Source: Symbiodinium microadriaticum
Taxonomy: Eukaryota; Sar; Dinophyceae; Suessiales; Symbiodiniaceae
DNA length: 64,000 nucleotides
Assembly: GCA_001939145.1 (NCBI GenBank)
Contig: LSRX01000262.1
Coordinates: 452,274-516,273, forward strand
Reading direction: 5' to 3'
The notes under the pieces are model-generated. The model did not search any database, was not told where the DNA came from, and was given only the letters and a program-made list of their open reading frames with translations. The translations under genes were made by a program, and so were the position numbers. Below, piece after piece: positions 1 through 12,345 of the stretch. Positions within the stretch are counted from its first letter, which is position 1; the number at the start of each line of letters is the position of its first letter.

Positions 1-21
1 CCCTCTCCCCCCTCCATCCCA

Positions 22-116
22 GTGTGTAAACACCAGCCCCGTTTATAGACACAAGCCATGTTTATAAACACAGGCACTGTTTATAAACAAAGCCCCTGTC
101 TATAAACAACAACATT
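22..116. repeat. 19-bp minisatellite, five copies
   Basis: Five head-to-tail 19-base units built on GTTTATAAACA followed by a variable AGCC-type tail, starting at 22, 41, 60, 79 and 98. Units differ at a few positions. No coding role is visible; the window's left edge cuts close to the array, so its true length is unknown. Confidence 0.85.
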
Positions 117-276
117 ATTGATAAGCGACATACATGTATACAAGGACTAACAAGACAGTGAATAACCAAGAAGTATTTATACAAGCATAGATGATAGAAG
201 ATAAATCCCGGCGAAACCGCGTAATGGTTTAACGGTTTAGGCCCAGGTGTAAAGAAACCAAGGGGACCCCATATAG

Positions 277-312
277 GGGGGGGGGGTACCCATATATATA
301 TATATATATATG
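277..312. repeat. poly-G run plus (TA)n
   Basis: A ten-G run followed within a few bases by about ten TA units. The rest of 117-560 is AT-rich sequence in which no gene can be supported. Confidence 0.85.
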
Positions 313-559
313 TTAATATGTACAGATGTGTAAACATATTCGTGTACATACAACTGTAAATAGTTGTCGCTCTCCGTCTCTTTCTTCATTTCCATAGAAC
401 AAGATGGCAGTCGTTTCCGAATGGCTAGAAGCGCACGTGTGGCATAGCAAAGTTTCGGTTGCGAGTGTCGGATCAGAACGAGATAGAGAACCAGATAGTA
501 AACGAGATAGTTCACATTTCCCCACTTTGGTCCCAAAAGGTCACAACCCATTCCTTGTG

Positions 560-845
560 TAGATCAGTACTAGTACTACGACGAACACTACTAGTTACTA
601 CTGGTAGTACTAGTATTACTGGACCTACTAGTACTACTAGTACTACTCGTGCTACTAGTGCTATTACTACGACGACGACTACTACTACGACTGATACGAC
701 TAGTACCACTTTCATCCAAAGCTCAAAGAGCACTGCCCTGCCACTGCCACAGCCACTGCCACCGCCGCCGCTACTGCTACTGCTACTGCTGCTGCTGATG
801 CTTGTGCTGCTGCTGCTGCTCTTGTCACTGCTGCTACAGCATTAA
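560..845. repeat. ACT/AGT then CTG triplet tract
   Basis: Degenerate ACT/AGT triplets (about 565-715) pass into CTG/CCG triplets (about 735-840). Leu/Thr-rich open frames here are by-products of the triplets. It is the same triplet style as at 14.3 and 26.0 kb. Confidence 0.8.
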
Positions 846-1053
846 ACCCTTATGGCATGCAGATATCTATAGCACGTGCTCGAACGAGATCCCCAAATTT
901 CTGACACGTATCCGGAATCCAGCCCTCCTTGGGGAACGAGATAAGGGCCCGCAGTAAGGATACGTCCTTTAGCCGAATGCTAAATAATAGATAGTTATCA
1001 ACATGTACATAAATAAACATAAGTATATACACACATATACACATACACACATC

Positions 1054-1093
<40 letters not shown>

Positions 1094-1818
1094 TATCTAT
1101 AGACACACACAAATGTGCATGTACGTAGATAGACATATAGTCATGTAGGCGCCCTTGGGAGGATGGCGGCCTCCTGCTTCGTGTTTTGCCAAATGTCGTT
1201 GCGCGGCAGCGGGTTGTTTCTGGGGAGAGTGAACCAGGCGGGTTTAGGGCGGAACGTTCTCGAAGAGCCGTGATGTACTTTGACAAATTTTCTTGCCTGC
1301 CTCAGGGAGCCTTTCTGCCTCGTTGAGTTTCGGTGTCGAGGATATGGACCAGGACCCTCCGCAGCGGTTCGTTGGCCGCGGAATCCACAGACCGGTTGTG
1401 CTTCCTAAGCGGTTCGCATCGATGCTCTTGGCCACAGGATGGGGAGCTTCCAGCAGAGCCTGCCTGTGACGCCTTCGTCTCCAGGCTCAAGGTCCCACGT
1501 GTTGCATCACTCAACTCCAGCCGTAACTGTGGGCCTGAAGACAGGCCTCCCCTCATCAGACGGTTTGCGGAGGGCATTGCGTTTGTGTCATCTGCGCAGA
1601 AGACATTGTGGAGGTGCGATTGTGTCATTCATCTTGCAGCCTTGTGGGCACAGCCCGGAACATGGCCGTTGGGAAGAACATGTCGAAGAGCATGTAGGTA
1701 GAATTAGGGACGTCGGGTTGAGAATAGTGAGCAGGCCGAGAGAATAATGCAAGCGAACGTGCAGCGCATGTGCAGCCTTTTCGATTGGACTTTAACGCGC
1801 AGTGCACCACCGTGTCAG
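846..1818. other. gene-poor stretch with (AT)n
   Basis: Contains an (AT)n run at about 1058-1090 and unremarkable sequence after it. Upstream exons of the RING-type gene may lie at 1300-1800, but none can be defined by eye. Confidence 0.5.
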
Positions 1819-2722
1819 AATGGCACTCCCGTCGTCACGCTGAACTGCCAGCACGTGTTCCATGAGGCAAGGCCATGTTGGGAGCGGGGCCTGGGCACTC
1901 GGATGTCTACAGCTGGAGGACTGCATTCGACGCTGGCTGACACGACGGCACACTTGCCCGACCTGTAGGCAAGCCTCATGATCTGATCCTGCCTGGCTCT
2001 TCTCAGCCTTGTTGGCAACTGCCAAGTCGGCAGGTTGGAGCTGGAGGTAGATGATGTTAGGCGCAGTCGAGGGTGCTGTGCTCGTAGCTGGAGGCCATGC
2101 CGTACTTTTCTGGGCGCGTGCTAGGTATTTACGCAGCATTGGCCTTAAAGAAGAGGCCGATGCTCTGGAGAAGGCGCAATGCTTTGTCCAGACTCGGTGA
2201 CCACGCTGGGCTTCCAGCATGAAGAATCTTGGGCTAAGTCGCGCAGAACGGTGTTTCTTGCAGGTTAAGCAGGAACGCATTGCCCAAGAGCAGCAGCAGC
2301 AGGCAATTCGGCACAAGTCGTTTCATGTCAGGCAGTAACTTCTATCTCGCTTCATGCTGGTCGTCATGCGCATTGTCTCCTCGAAACCCTGCTGGTCTTG
2401 CACAGATCTGTGTGTGCCCTTTCGTTCTCCCCACATGGTGTTCTGCTTGCATGAAGGCAGCAGAGCGACGCAGATGGGTGGAGCATGCTTTGCATGTTTG
2501 CAACCAGATTGTCGATCGAAGGGAAACAAACATGTTTAGAGGTCTATGCGTCGCGGTGAGCCTGTTCACTTCGGATTGGTATGTGGTTCGTGTCAGCTTC
2601 TCAGGACGCATCTTTTGCAAGCTGTTTCTCTGACATGATTTCTGACTGAGGCGCTGTCTCGCCGGTAGTGGGCGATTGCTACCGCTGCAAGGACTGTGAG
2701 GACTTTGTCCTGTGCCTGGCGC
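1819..2722 (+). CDS. RING-H2 / ZZ-like zinc-finger gene, split exons
   Basis: Probable ubiquitin-ligase-type zinc-finger protein. An exon from 1819 reads NGTPVVTLNCQHVFHE. Removing 1867-1918 (GC...AG, 52 nt, GAG|GC to GAG|GA) joins it to DCIRRWLTRRHTCPTCR, so the second half of a RING-H2 (C-x-H-x2-H-x2-C...C-x2-C) has exact spacing. The first CxxC must lie in an upstream exon that I cannot place. A later exon-like piece at about 2257-2318 is glutamine-rich coil (QERIAQEQQQQA). At about 2671-2715, YRCKDCEDFVLC matches the core of a ZZ zinc finger, with a possible first half near 2460-2515. The sequence shows the RING half clearly; one gene joining RING, coil and ZZ is inference. Start and end are unknown. 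Confidence 0.5.
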
Positions 2723-5700
2723 TCACATTTGCGTGCTGTTGAAGCTTTAGTATACTATAACAATAGCAAACTATGCAGCTGCAGCACTTTCCTCATTACC
2801 ACAGTTTCCTTAGAAGTGTTGCGCCGATCCAGGTGGAGAGTGCTACAAGCAGCGCGAGGAGAGTCATTTTGAATCGGCATGTGGAAGCCTGTGACTTGTG
2901 GATGTGCTCGCGCTTGATCGGTTTGGCCTTGCTAGGACTGGCATTCTCCCAGTCACAACTTTGTGCCCTTCGGCGTCATGCCAAGCACAGATCCCAGAAC
3001 TCAAGCAGGGAGATTTTTCGGTATCCCAGAAAATGGCCGAAGCCAAAGCTCTCGGAGAACCCCGTCTTAGGCCAGGGCACCTCGACGGGCCCCTCGGCGA
3101 CTTCGACGACGGGAAGCCTCCTGACGGTCGGGAGCCCTCGGGTCGCAAAAGCCGGGTTCTTTGGCACCACGGGGATAAGTTGGCTCAGGTCTTGGTGCCA
3201 CCGACGGCAGTTCGGAGCTCGGGTTTTCCCGGAATCTCTCTTGAACCGAAACCCCTACAGCCCCTGAGTCCGAAAGTGTAGCTCTCTTTTTTGGGTCTCT
3301 TTCGTTGAGGCACGGGCGCCAGTGGAGGCTCCGCCTGAGTCGCAGACCGACTCTGCAACAGCAGCTGCCGAGGCGAGGGAAGACCTGCGCAACCGAGGCA
3401 ATATATCAGTACTGCTCTTATTCCTTGTTGGTTATTCTTTACAAGTTACTGGTTATGCTCCTTGCTGTTCTGATCATTGTTACTGTTGCTGTTATTGTGG
3501 TATTGTTTTGAATATGATGATGGTAATCATCATTATTATTATTGCCACTGTATTCCGATTACTATAGCTGGCAGCACATTGTTTTCAATTGTTACTGACA
3601 ATGATTGTCATGGTTATCAGTACTTTTTCCAACATTTGGCGCTACTACTGCAATTATGTAGGGGCGGGTTCTTAGGTTTTCCGTGCAAGAGTGAGTTCTT
3701 GACAGTACATATGCAGAACGACACCGTCATGTCACCACAAGGGAGCTCCAATTGAGATCAGATCAAGTCTGGAATTCAAGGCATGCAGAGCATACTGGCG
3801 CAAACGACGATGAATACAGTCAGGTGCACCCCATCACCCTGAAAACTGCCCGAATCCCCAAACCAGGCTGACTTGACTCTGGCACTTTTTCATCGCACCG
3901 TGGCACTGCTTCATCGTAACGGACGAACCAAAACCTATAGATGAATACGAACAGGACGGGACGTTTGGAGTCGTGGTACCCGCACCCTGTGAGTTGTTCA
4001 CCTACTTCCCGTAAAACAAGCGTGGAGTGTACAGGATCATGGGTTTAGAGTGGCGGGCTCAAGATACCCGGCGGCGGTATGCGGCTCATGGTCTGAAGAT
4101 GTTCAGAAGGTAAGGATTTGAAGCTGCTGTTGTCATGGAATGTGGAATATAGGTCGTTTGTGGTGTGTGAACGGTTGATGCCTTTTGTGAGCTGCTTTGC
4201 TCTTTCTTGGGTTTGGGGCTATAGCCGACAACAACACGGCAGCATTCGTGGCGATTGACGGTTGGACCGGCTTGACCCGCTTACGGCTAGCTCCATTTGC
4301 TTCTAGATAGGGGCTGACACTCACCCCAATGCATTCGTGGCATGTGAGGCTTGACTGGTTGCTGCGGGGGTTGTTTCCGACACGACACGACGTTCGTAGC
4401 GAATAAAATTTGGTGTTGTGTTGCTCTTGAGACCGAGAAACAACCAGAGAGCATTCCTGCGTTTGATCCTTATCAGGCTACAACAACATAGCAAGAAATT
4501 GCAGTCAAAAGGAAACACTAGTTCGCATCAGTGGACGTTCATGGGTAGATGGGAGTTGGTCTACAAGTGTTTTCATTGGTGTGACAGGAGAAACATTTGC
4601 TCTTAGGTGCCGTAATTATGATAATTATGCCCTTACTTGCAACTACCCATGAACCTCCCAACTCGAAGCCCCAAGACGTAGAAGTAGTTTTGGTCGTTCC
4701 AGCATCATCCTGGGTCTGGGAGCCCAGAAATGGAACAGTGCATAGACACGCTCCTGTCGGATCATTCGTGACACTTTCTTCACTCATTGCAACATGCCCT
4801 TCTACTGGCATGGAGCTGGAGACCTGTGAGTACAGCGAAGCTGCAGAAGCCCAAAGGCCCAGGAATGGCCGCCACATGAAGCTGCGTGGCCAAACTCAAC
4901 GAAGGAAGCTCACGGCAGAGACCAAGTGGAAGCTAAGCGTGTACACACCCCAAGACATTTCAACTTTTCGTTCTGGGTTATATAAAAGCTGGAGGTACGC
5001 TACGAAAGTTGTGGCCGTGATTCCGCCTTCGAACGTCTCGAAGTGTCGTGTGGTCCATTTCTCCGTAGGGCAAACGGCATTCAGACACGAGAGCCGCCAC
5101 AAAGCTGCAGGTGGCTTTCGCAGCGGTCAGATCTTTGGCACTGGCCCCACTGGCAGGCCTTTCATCGCACAGGGAATGCTGCAAGGAGAAACGGTTCCTT
5201 CATGTTGCTTTCTTCCTTCGTGCAGGCCTTTCATCGCACAGGGAATGCTGCAAGGAGAAACGGTTCCTTCATGTTGCTTTCTTCCTTCGTGCAGGCCGAG
5301 CCTTCCACCCGACTTCACCAGTCTCAGGCCGCCGGCAGAAGCACGTTGAAGAGTCGGATTTTCCTGGGCTTGCAGGCTTCAATGGTAGAGGAACCAGCGC
5401 CAGCCTTCAATCAGGTCGCGATGACCAGCGACTCCCCTGTCATCCTCTCATCCTCTCATCTCAGAGTCCCTGCAGGCAGAACCCCGCGGCGGTGAGAGCA
5501 GCGTGGGTCCAGCAGTGTTAGTGACCAGCTTGCGGCCTGCTAGTTCTAGTGTAAATACAAGAAGGTGCAGCTCAGGAAGCTGTATCTTGCAGTATTAGCT
5601 CACTTTCAATTGCAGCATGTGGCTTGTCTGAGGCAACCCACTCTAAAGTGTTGGCCTGTGGAATTCAAGACCACACGAAATGACCTCTTCCAGATGATAT

Positions 5701-6374
5701 TCCCAGCCCTGGTGAACTTTCACACGTCTTCCTGCCCTTGGGTGTGCAACTGCTTGCAAGCCAAACTAAAACAAAGCGGGGCATCGACTTCCACAGGCAA
5801 ACACTGAAACCCAGACTGCAAAGCAGTTGCGAAGCACTTGACGCCTACGGCACTCTTCGTAGATGTAACTTCGTAGATGTACCACCAAATAGATCAAAGG
5901 CACACGGAACCGATGGGCATCAGTCAACTGCAATTTGAGTTGAGCCGTGCTGTGAAGCTTGAGCGCACAAGAGTTGGGACTAGCAGCCGATTTTGCGGCC
6001 ATCGGTTGGCATTCCGGCAGAGCCCTGTGGAGCTCAGAGTAGGCGCAGCATGACGATGCCATTCTGCGCCAGCTCGTGGTCGGAGACTTGTCCTTTGTGG
6101 ATGACCTTCCAGCGAGCACTTGGCCTTTCATAAGGCAAAGGGTAACGGCAACAACGGCCGTCGGGTACTCGGCTTTTGAAGCTCCTGGGATGAGACTTTG
6201 CAGTCCATTGTGGCACTGCTTGAAATCGCCGGAGCCTTCCGTGGCTACTTGGCTCGGGACGCTAGCGCTGAAGCCAGCTTTGTGCCTGCCGTTTGCCCCT
6301 GCCAGAAGCCCGGTGCAGCGCTTGCGTTCAAAGGTTTGCGCCGGTCGTGACTTGTAGTCTGTCAGGCTGCAACA
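2723..6374. other. no supported gene; contains a 69-bp duplication
   Basis: Several open frames exist, including one of 250 codons at 4597-5349 on the + strand and one of 362 codons on the - strand (5766-6854). Neither shows a domain, targeting signal or convincing composition. About 3420-3560 is AT-rich triplet-like sequence. No coding claim is made. Confidence 0.5.
5154..5297. repeat. 69-bp tandem duplication
   Basis: Two identical 69-base units start with CAGGCCTTTCATCG at 5154 and 5223, and the first bases of a third (CAGGCC) follow at 5292. Each junction looks like a 3' splice site (pyrimidine-rich CTTCCTTCGTGCAG before GCC), so a duplicated exon, or an intron end, is possible. Confidence 0.9.
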
Positions 6375-6790
6375 ATGGCCTTCCGTCGCCCCATTCTCTG
6401 CACCCTGGCCCTTGCCGCTGCATGCGCGTGGCTCTTGCAGACGCCAGCCCAGGCATCTGACAGTATGGGAGTAGTGGATCTGGGTCAGGGTCGGCTGCTG
6501 CAAGAGTGCAAGAGTCGCCTTTGCAGACATTTTTGAGGAGACCGACTTCGTCGCGCCTCGTGTCCTCAGCACCGTCGCACCTGGCACCGAGACTTTCGCA
6601 GAGAAGACCCCGCTCGTGATCATGCAGGCGTTTGTGTTTTCAACGCTCCAAAAAATCCTTCTGAGTTGCGCTTGCCAACAAGAGTGAAGGCTCTTCCTGA
6701 GCCGCGCCCCAACGACGCGATGCTTCCCGTCGAGCTGAACCGTACGTGCTGCTCCGAGCATGTGAAGTCTCCGACTCCCACGCCGTGCGC
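6375..6790 (+). CDS. short gene with signal/lumen-type leader, function unknown
   Basis: The ATG at 6375 opens MAFRRPILCTLALAAA followed by an alanine/leucine-rich stretch and TPAQA|S: a basic n-region, hydrophobic core and AxA cleavage site, as in secretory or thylakoid-lumen leaders. The frame stops soon after. A second coding-like piece begins near 6527 (DIFEETDFVAPRVL), and joining them needs a small intron, for instance a GA-AG intron at 6469-6526, which keeps frame. A third piece at about 6687-6797 (EPRPNDAMLPVELN) ends in TGA. No family is recognised. The leader is visible; the exon chain is inference. Confidence 0.35.
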
Positions 6791-8469
6791 ATCGTGACAC
6801 ATCGTGAGCACTACGACTGAGGTCGTTGTACTGGGGTCTGCTCCTGATTTGCATCCTCTCGGTTCTCTTTTCCAGCTACTTCTTCAATTGAGGCATGCCG
6901 CTCGGTCCGTGTAAGGTTGTTTTCGAGCACCGTCTTTCTGGGTGTGCGGGGGTTCTGGTGCGCACCGCAGCCGAACAGCGGGAGGCAGCTGGAGCAGCTT
7001 TGGGGCGTCGTCGAGGCGCAGCCATGGCACTGGTCGAAAGCGGCTGTTTTTGGCGCTTCCACAAAGGAAGCCTACATGAAGCGCCTCACACATAGGCATG
7101 TGCCGAAGTGGGAGTGCTGTAAACCAGAAGCGGAAAAGGTGTCCGAAGTCATCGGGGGTCTTCGACGAACTTCGACGTAGCTGCACAGTCCAGGCTTCTT
7201 CGTAGTGAATTCAGTGGCTTGAAGGAGCATCGTCGTTGTTGATTCAAGGTCTGTGGCTTGCCATGAATGTGAGTGGACTTCATGAGCACACAATCGACCC
7301 GAAAGGCCCTTTGCAACCCTGTAAGGATGCGTCAGCCACCGACACATCGCAGCCATTCCCAGCATGGTTTCTCGCATAGCTACTCCAACCTAGCACTCTG
7401 AGTTTCGGCCGACTGTCGGAATGGGGCGCAATCGAGCTCGATGCAGCGACACAGATTCGATCGGTCTGGACGCATCGAAATGAATGCTGCATGTCCATCT
7501 AGGTTTTTTTGGGTATTGTATCTAATCTGCTACATCCGCCGCAGTGTGCAAGACATTGCGGCCTTAGAGTGCCTGCATGGCAACGCAGCATGTTCGCATG
7601 GCACCGATGTTGAATTGAACACTACTTTTGTGCCCTTGCTCTGAACACCTATACAGATTTTACAGCTAACGACCGACATCTTCTGCGCGGAAAGCCGTGT
7701 CGTTGCTGAGGCATGGAAGGCGCGCTGCAGGCACAGAACTGTGGTGATGTGAACAATCCCAAAACGCTAGGCGTGAACAAGACACCAGCTGGCTCTTGGT
7801 AGAATCAACATAGCAATCTAGAGGCAGGAGCCACGGACCCTTGGATTCTAGTATGGGTTCTCGAGACAATTGCATACAAAGAGAGGCTTCCTCATAGAGG
7901 CAACGGTTTGACATTAGCATCTCAGGACTACAGGGTCAGACTTTGCACACTTGCGGATCTATGATTCCAAAACCAAGTGCAGTCACAAAGACTCTCTGGG
8001 ACATGAAATGTCGGGGAGGGGGGCAGAGGCATTTATAGCAATCGAATGTTGGAAATGTCAGTTGCTCGAAGTGGGTAGAGGTTGGATGAGAACTGACATA
8101 TCAGATCACTCATGTAAAACGAAAATGGGGCATTACAGCTTAATGGATCGAGTGATGCACTGGTGTATACAGTCGCGTACGGAAGCACGTGATATCAAGT
8201 CAATCCTGAGCCTCTCTTGAGTGCAGACTGCCATACCTGTAGATGCACACGACTGTCGGATGCGAGGCGAAACGAGACACTGCACCGTCGGCGCAGATGT
8301 TGAGATTCGCAGAAGGCAACTGCCACAGATTGCTGTCTCCAGGTTCTCCCCCTGTTTTGCCGTGTGTGTTTGGGCAAACTCCAAGATGCTTCCAGTGTCC
8401 GAAACCTTCCTCATGATTGTTCCATTATACTTATAACTGATAATATAATATAAAAATATAGTATATTGT

Positions 8470-8491
8470 ATTAATTAAATAAATAAATAAA

Positions 8492-8523
<32 letters not shown>

Positions 8524-8890
8524 TATGTGATCCGGTTGGAGTTTGGCAGACTCGCCCAGGCGCTCCAGGACCGCGCGGCACGAAGGCTGAAGGCACGTCG
8601 TGAAGTGCTTGATGTGTTCGAAGTTGGGTGCGTTTCTCTGTGCACAGGTGTGCTATTCTCATTGATGAAGACATCCAAAATCTGCATCTCTTTTACACAT
8701 ACATGAATACATACGTACAAACATACATACGTGTATGCATACGTTCGTACATGCGCTTGCTCACTTGCATGCATACATACACACATACAAGCCGACCGAC
8801 CGTCTGTCTATGTCTGTCTGTCTCTATGTCCGTCAGTGTGCCTGTCTGTCTGTATGTATGCATGCATGCATGTATGTAATGTATGAGTAT
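8470..8890. repeat. cluster of simple repeats
   Basis: (AAAT)n merging into (AT)n at 8470-8526; tetranucleotide ATAC/TACA repeats from 8695; TGTC and TGTA repeats up to about 8885. All are degenerate. Confidence 0.8.
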
Positions 8891-9470
8891 GGAAGTATAC
8901 AGGCATCCTGTCTATCGACCCATCTGTGAAACTGCGCGTGCACGACCGTGCCGATATCAGAGATCAGTTGCGCCGTGATCCTGATGAGGTTATCAGCGTG
9001 GCGGCTACGCCGAGTTTGGTCTCCTGGACAGCCGAGGCCGTCTTGTCCAAAAGGGGAGATTGCAAAGGGACCGTCTGAAGGTCGAGAGTTTGGCAGTTTG
9101 GGGTCAAGGGGTTTCTTGATTATTTCGAATCCCGCGCGGAGGACAGCTTCGTTACGGGCTGCCCGTTGCACGGCGAACAGCACAACCGGAGAGGCGTGGG
9201 GATGGTTTCGCTTCAAGCAGGCCAGGGCTGGCACAGGAGGGTTTTGATGGGTCTCGAACTGGACTTACCCGAGTGACCCGAGCTCCCCAACTCCTCAAAG
9301 TGACGCAAGCAGAGTCCCGAGAGGCCGCGCGGAGCCATGCCGGGGAGAGCCGGTGCCAGGCATTGCCCGCCTCTGTCAACGGTTAGCTTCGCTTCTTTTC
9401 GGAAGTTAGTTTTGTCGCCGTTTTGGACACCAGGATGCGCAGACAGATGCGTAACTACGATCAGATCGCA

Positions 9471-9502
9471 CACACACTCACACACACACACACACACACA
9501 CG
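9471..9502. repeat. (CA)n microsatellite
   Basis: About 16 CA units, slightly interrupted near the start. Confidence 0.9.
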
Positions 9503-9974
9503 CGGATTTGCAGAAGGGAGGAGTACATGCGTGGACAAGTGCACTAATGTCCGCACGGAATCCACCCTGGAGTTGAACGAAAGCTCGAGCAACAATGCAG
9601 CTCTGTAGCAGAAGATGCTTGGAGTAGGTCTTGTCATGCGAATTGCCTTCAAGACCCTTTGGTGCCTCACGATTGAAGCTCTGTTCTCAGCAGGCGTGGT
9701 TTGGGCCTGGGAGCTGGGCGTGGCGGTCTCTCCAAGGTATCCGGGGGCTTATCTGAAGGACTTGCAAGAATTTGTCTGACATTCAAGCAGAAAAACGCGC
9801 GCACACACAAGCACACATGCAACGCTGTGTGCAGACGCAACGAGACGCTGGCAGCAAAGTCTCTGAAATGCCACACTTCGGCTTTGGGGCTCTTAACGTA
9901 TTCCGACTGAACATTTGAAGTAGTAATCTGTTGTGCCTTGATGTTTAGAGGTTGTGTGGGTATCGTGTTCCTTC

Positions 9975-12170
9975 TACATGCGGCGGGATGACCAACGAAA
10001 ACGGATCCTTGCAGCAGGAATGCTGCATGAGGAGATCACAACCCACATGAGATTTCTCTGACAGCATCTGGAGAGTGCTTTCGTCGTCGCTCAGTGCGGT
10101 TGCCGGCGGCATTGCTGGTTGCGTGAGCATGCTTGTAGATCGAAGCAGCAGCTGCAGCCACTAAGCTGCAGTAATTGGGTGGTTTGCAGAGCGAGTGATG
10201 GGTGCACTTCTTTTGTACATGCGGCGGGATGACCATCGAAAACGGATCCTTGCAGCAGGAATGCTGCATGAGGAGATCACAACCCACATGAGATTTCTCT
10301 GACAGCATCTGGAGAGTGCTTTCGTCGTCGCTCAGTGCGGTTGCCGGCGGCATTGCTGGTTGCGTGAGCATGCTTGTAGATCGAAGCAGCAGCTGCAGCC
10401 ACTAAGCTGCAGTAATTGGGTGGTTTGCAGAGCGAGTGATGGGTGCACTTCTTTTGTACATGCGGCGGGATGACCATCGAAAACGGATCCTTGCAGCAGG
10501 AATGCTGCATGAGGAGATCACAACCCACATGAGATTTCTCTGACAGCATCTGGAGAGTGCTTTCGTCGTCGCTCAGTGCGGTTGCCGGCGGCATTGCTGG
10601 TTGCGTGAGCATGCTTGTAGATCGAAGCAGCAGCTGCAGCCACTAAGCTGCAGTAATTGGGTGGTTTGCAGAGCGAGTGATGGGTGCACTTCTTTTGTAC
10701 ATGCGGCGGGATGACCATCGAAAACGGATCCTTGCAGCAGGAATGCTGCATGAGGAGATCACAACCCACATGAGATTTCTCTGACAGCATCTGGAGAGTG
10801 CTTTCGTCGTCGCTCAGTGCGGTTGCCGGCGGCATTGCTGGTTGCGTGAGCATGCTTGTAGATCGAAGCAGCAGCTGCAGCCACTAAGCTGCAGTAATTG
10901 GGTGGTTTGCAGAGCGAGTGATGGGTGCACTTCTTTTGTACATGCGGCGGGATGACCATCGAAAACGGATCCTTGCAGCAGGAATGCTGCATGAGGAGAT
11001 CACAACCCACATGAGATTTCTCTGACAGCATCTGGAGAGTGCTTTCGTCGTCGCTCAGTGCGGTTGCCGGCGGCATTGCTGGTTGCGTGAGCATGCTTGT
11101 AGATCGAAGCAGCAGCTGCAGCCACTAAGCTGCAGTAATTGGGTGGTTTGCAGAGCGAGTGATGGGTGCACTTCTTTTGTACATGCGGCGGGATGACCAT
11201 CGAAAACGGATCCTTGCAGCAGGAATGCTGCATGAGGAGATCACAACCCACATGAGATTTCTCTGACAGCATCTGGAGAGTGCTTTCGTCGTCGCTCAGT
11301 GCGGTTGCCGGCGGCATTGCTGGTTGCGTGAGCATGCTTGTAGATCGAAGCAGCAGCTGCAGCCACTAAGCTGCAGTAATTGGGTGGTTTGCAGAGCGAG
11401 TGATGGGTGCACTTCTTTTGTACATGCGGCGGGATGACCATCGAAAACGGATCCTTGCAGCAGGAATGCTGCATGAGGAGATCACAACCCACATGAGATT
11501 TCTCTGACAGCATCTGGAGAGTGCTTTCGTCGTCGCTCAGTGCGGTTGCCGGCGGCATTGCTGGTTGCGTGAGCATGCTTGTAGATCGAAGCAGCAGCTG
11601 CAGCCACTAAGCTGCAGTAATTGGGTGGTTTGCAGAGCGAGTGATGGGTGCACTTCTTTTGTACATGCGGCGGGATGACCATCGAAAACGGATCCTTGCA
11701 GCAGGAATGCTGCATGAGGAGATCACAACCCACATGAGATTTCTCTGACAGCATCTGGAGAGTGCTTTCGTCGTCGCTCAGTGCGGTTGCCGGCGGCATT
11801 GCTGGTTGCGTGAGCATGCTTGTAGATCGAAGCAGCAGCTGCAGCCACTAAGCTGCAGTAATTGGGTGGTTTGCAGAGCGAGTGATGGGTGCACTTCTTT
11901 TGTACATGCGGCGGGATGACCATCGAAAACGGATCCTTGCAGCAGGAATGCTGCATGAGGAGATCACAACCCACATGAGATTTCTCTGACAGCATCTGGA
12001 GAGTGCTTTCGTCGTCGCTCAGTGCGGTTGCCGGCGGCATTGCTGGTTGCGTGAGCATGCTTGTAGATCGAAGCAGCAGCTGCAGCCACTAAGCTGCAGT
12101 AATTGGGTGGTTTGCAGAGCGAGTGATGGGTGCACTTCTTTTGTACATGCGGCGGGATGACCATCGAAAA
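9975..12170. repeat. 241-bp satellite, nine full units plus a partial
   Basis: TACATGCGGCGGGATGACC recurs every 241 bases from 9975 to 12144 (nine exact steps). The units are essentially identical; only the first differs at a few bases (for example CAACG for CATCG), and its flank diverges. Each unit carries a pair of CTGCAG palindromes around a CCACTAAG core and a TTGCAGCAGGAATGCTGCA imperfect palindrome. The unit length is not a multiple of three, so the repeated 111-codon minus-strand frame that spans unit borders changes frame in each unit; it is not a plausible protein repeat. No spliced-leader, 5S or snRNA signature is recognised. Near-identity means recent amplification or active homogenisation. 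Confidence 0.95.
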
Positions 12171-12171
12171 N
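12171..12171. other. single N, likely assembly join
   Basis: One unresolved base exactly where the perfect array meets a diverged copy. The array may be longer in the genome than shown. Confidence 0.8.
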
Positions 12172-12345
12172 TCAGTAGGGTTGGCGGCGGCATGGCTGTT
12201 TGCGTGAGCGTGCTTGTAGATCGATTCAACAGCGGCAGGAACTAAGCTGCAGTAATTGGGTGGTTTACCATCGAAGACGGATCCTTGCAGCAGGAATGCT
12301 GCATGAAGTGATTACAGTCCACATGAGATTTCTCTGACGGCATGT
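12172..12345. repeat. diverged copy of the 241-bp satellite
   Basis: Shares AACTAAGCTGCAGTAATTGG, GGATCCTTGCAGCAGGAATG and ATGAGATTTCTCTGACGGCA with the array, but has many substitutions and lacks the block between the GGTTT and CCATCG parts of the unit. It looks like an old edge copy that escaped homogenisation. Confidence 0.85.

Larger units (their letters stand above)
6850..9974. other. gene-poor, repeat-rich stretch
   Basis: No exon of a known family seen. It holds (AAAT)n/(AT)n at 8470-8526, degenerate (ATAC)n at about 8695-8790, (TGTC)n/(TGTA)n at 8805-8890 and (CA)n at about 9471-9502. Small open frames on both strands are not supported. Confidence 0.5.

Noticed and set aside
5766-6854. 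362-codon minus-strand frame
   Set aside because: It is long but has no motif or compositional sign of a protein, and it lies opposite the more coding-like + strand leader gene at 6375.
9945-12164. Repeated 111-codon minus-strand frame in the satellite
   Set aside because: It recurs only because the 241-bp unit recurs; it spans unit borders, shifts frame from unit to unit, and has no domain or leader.
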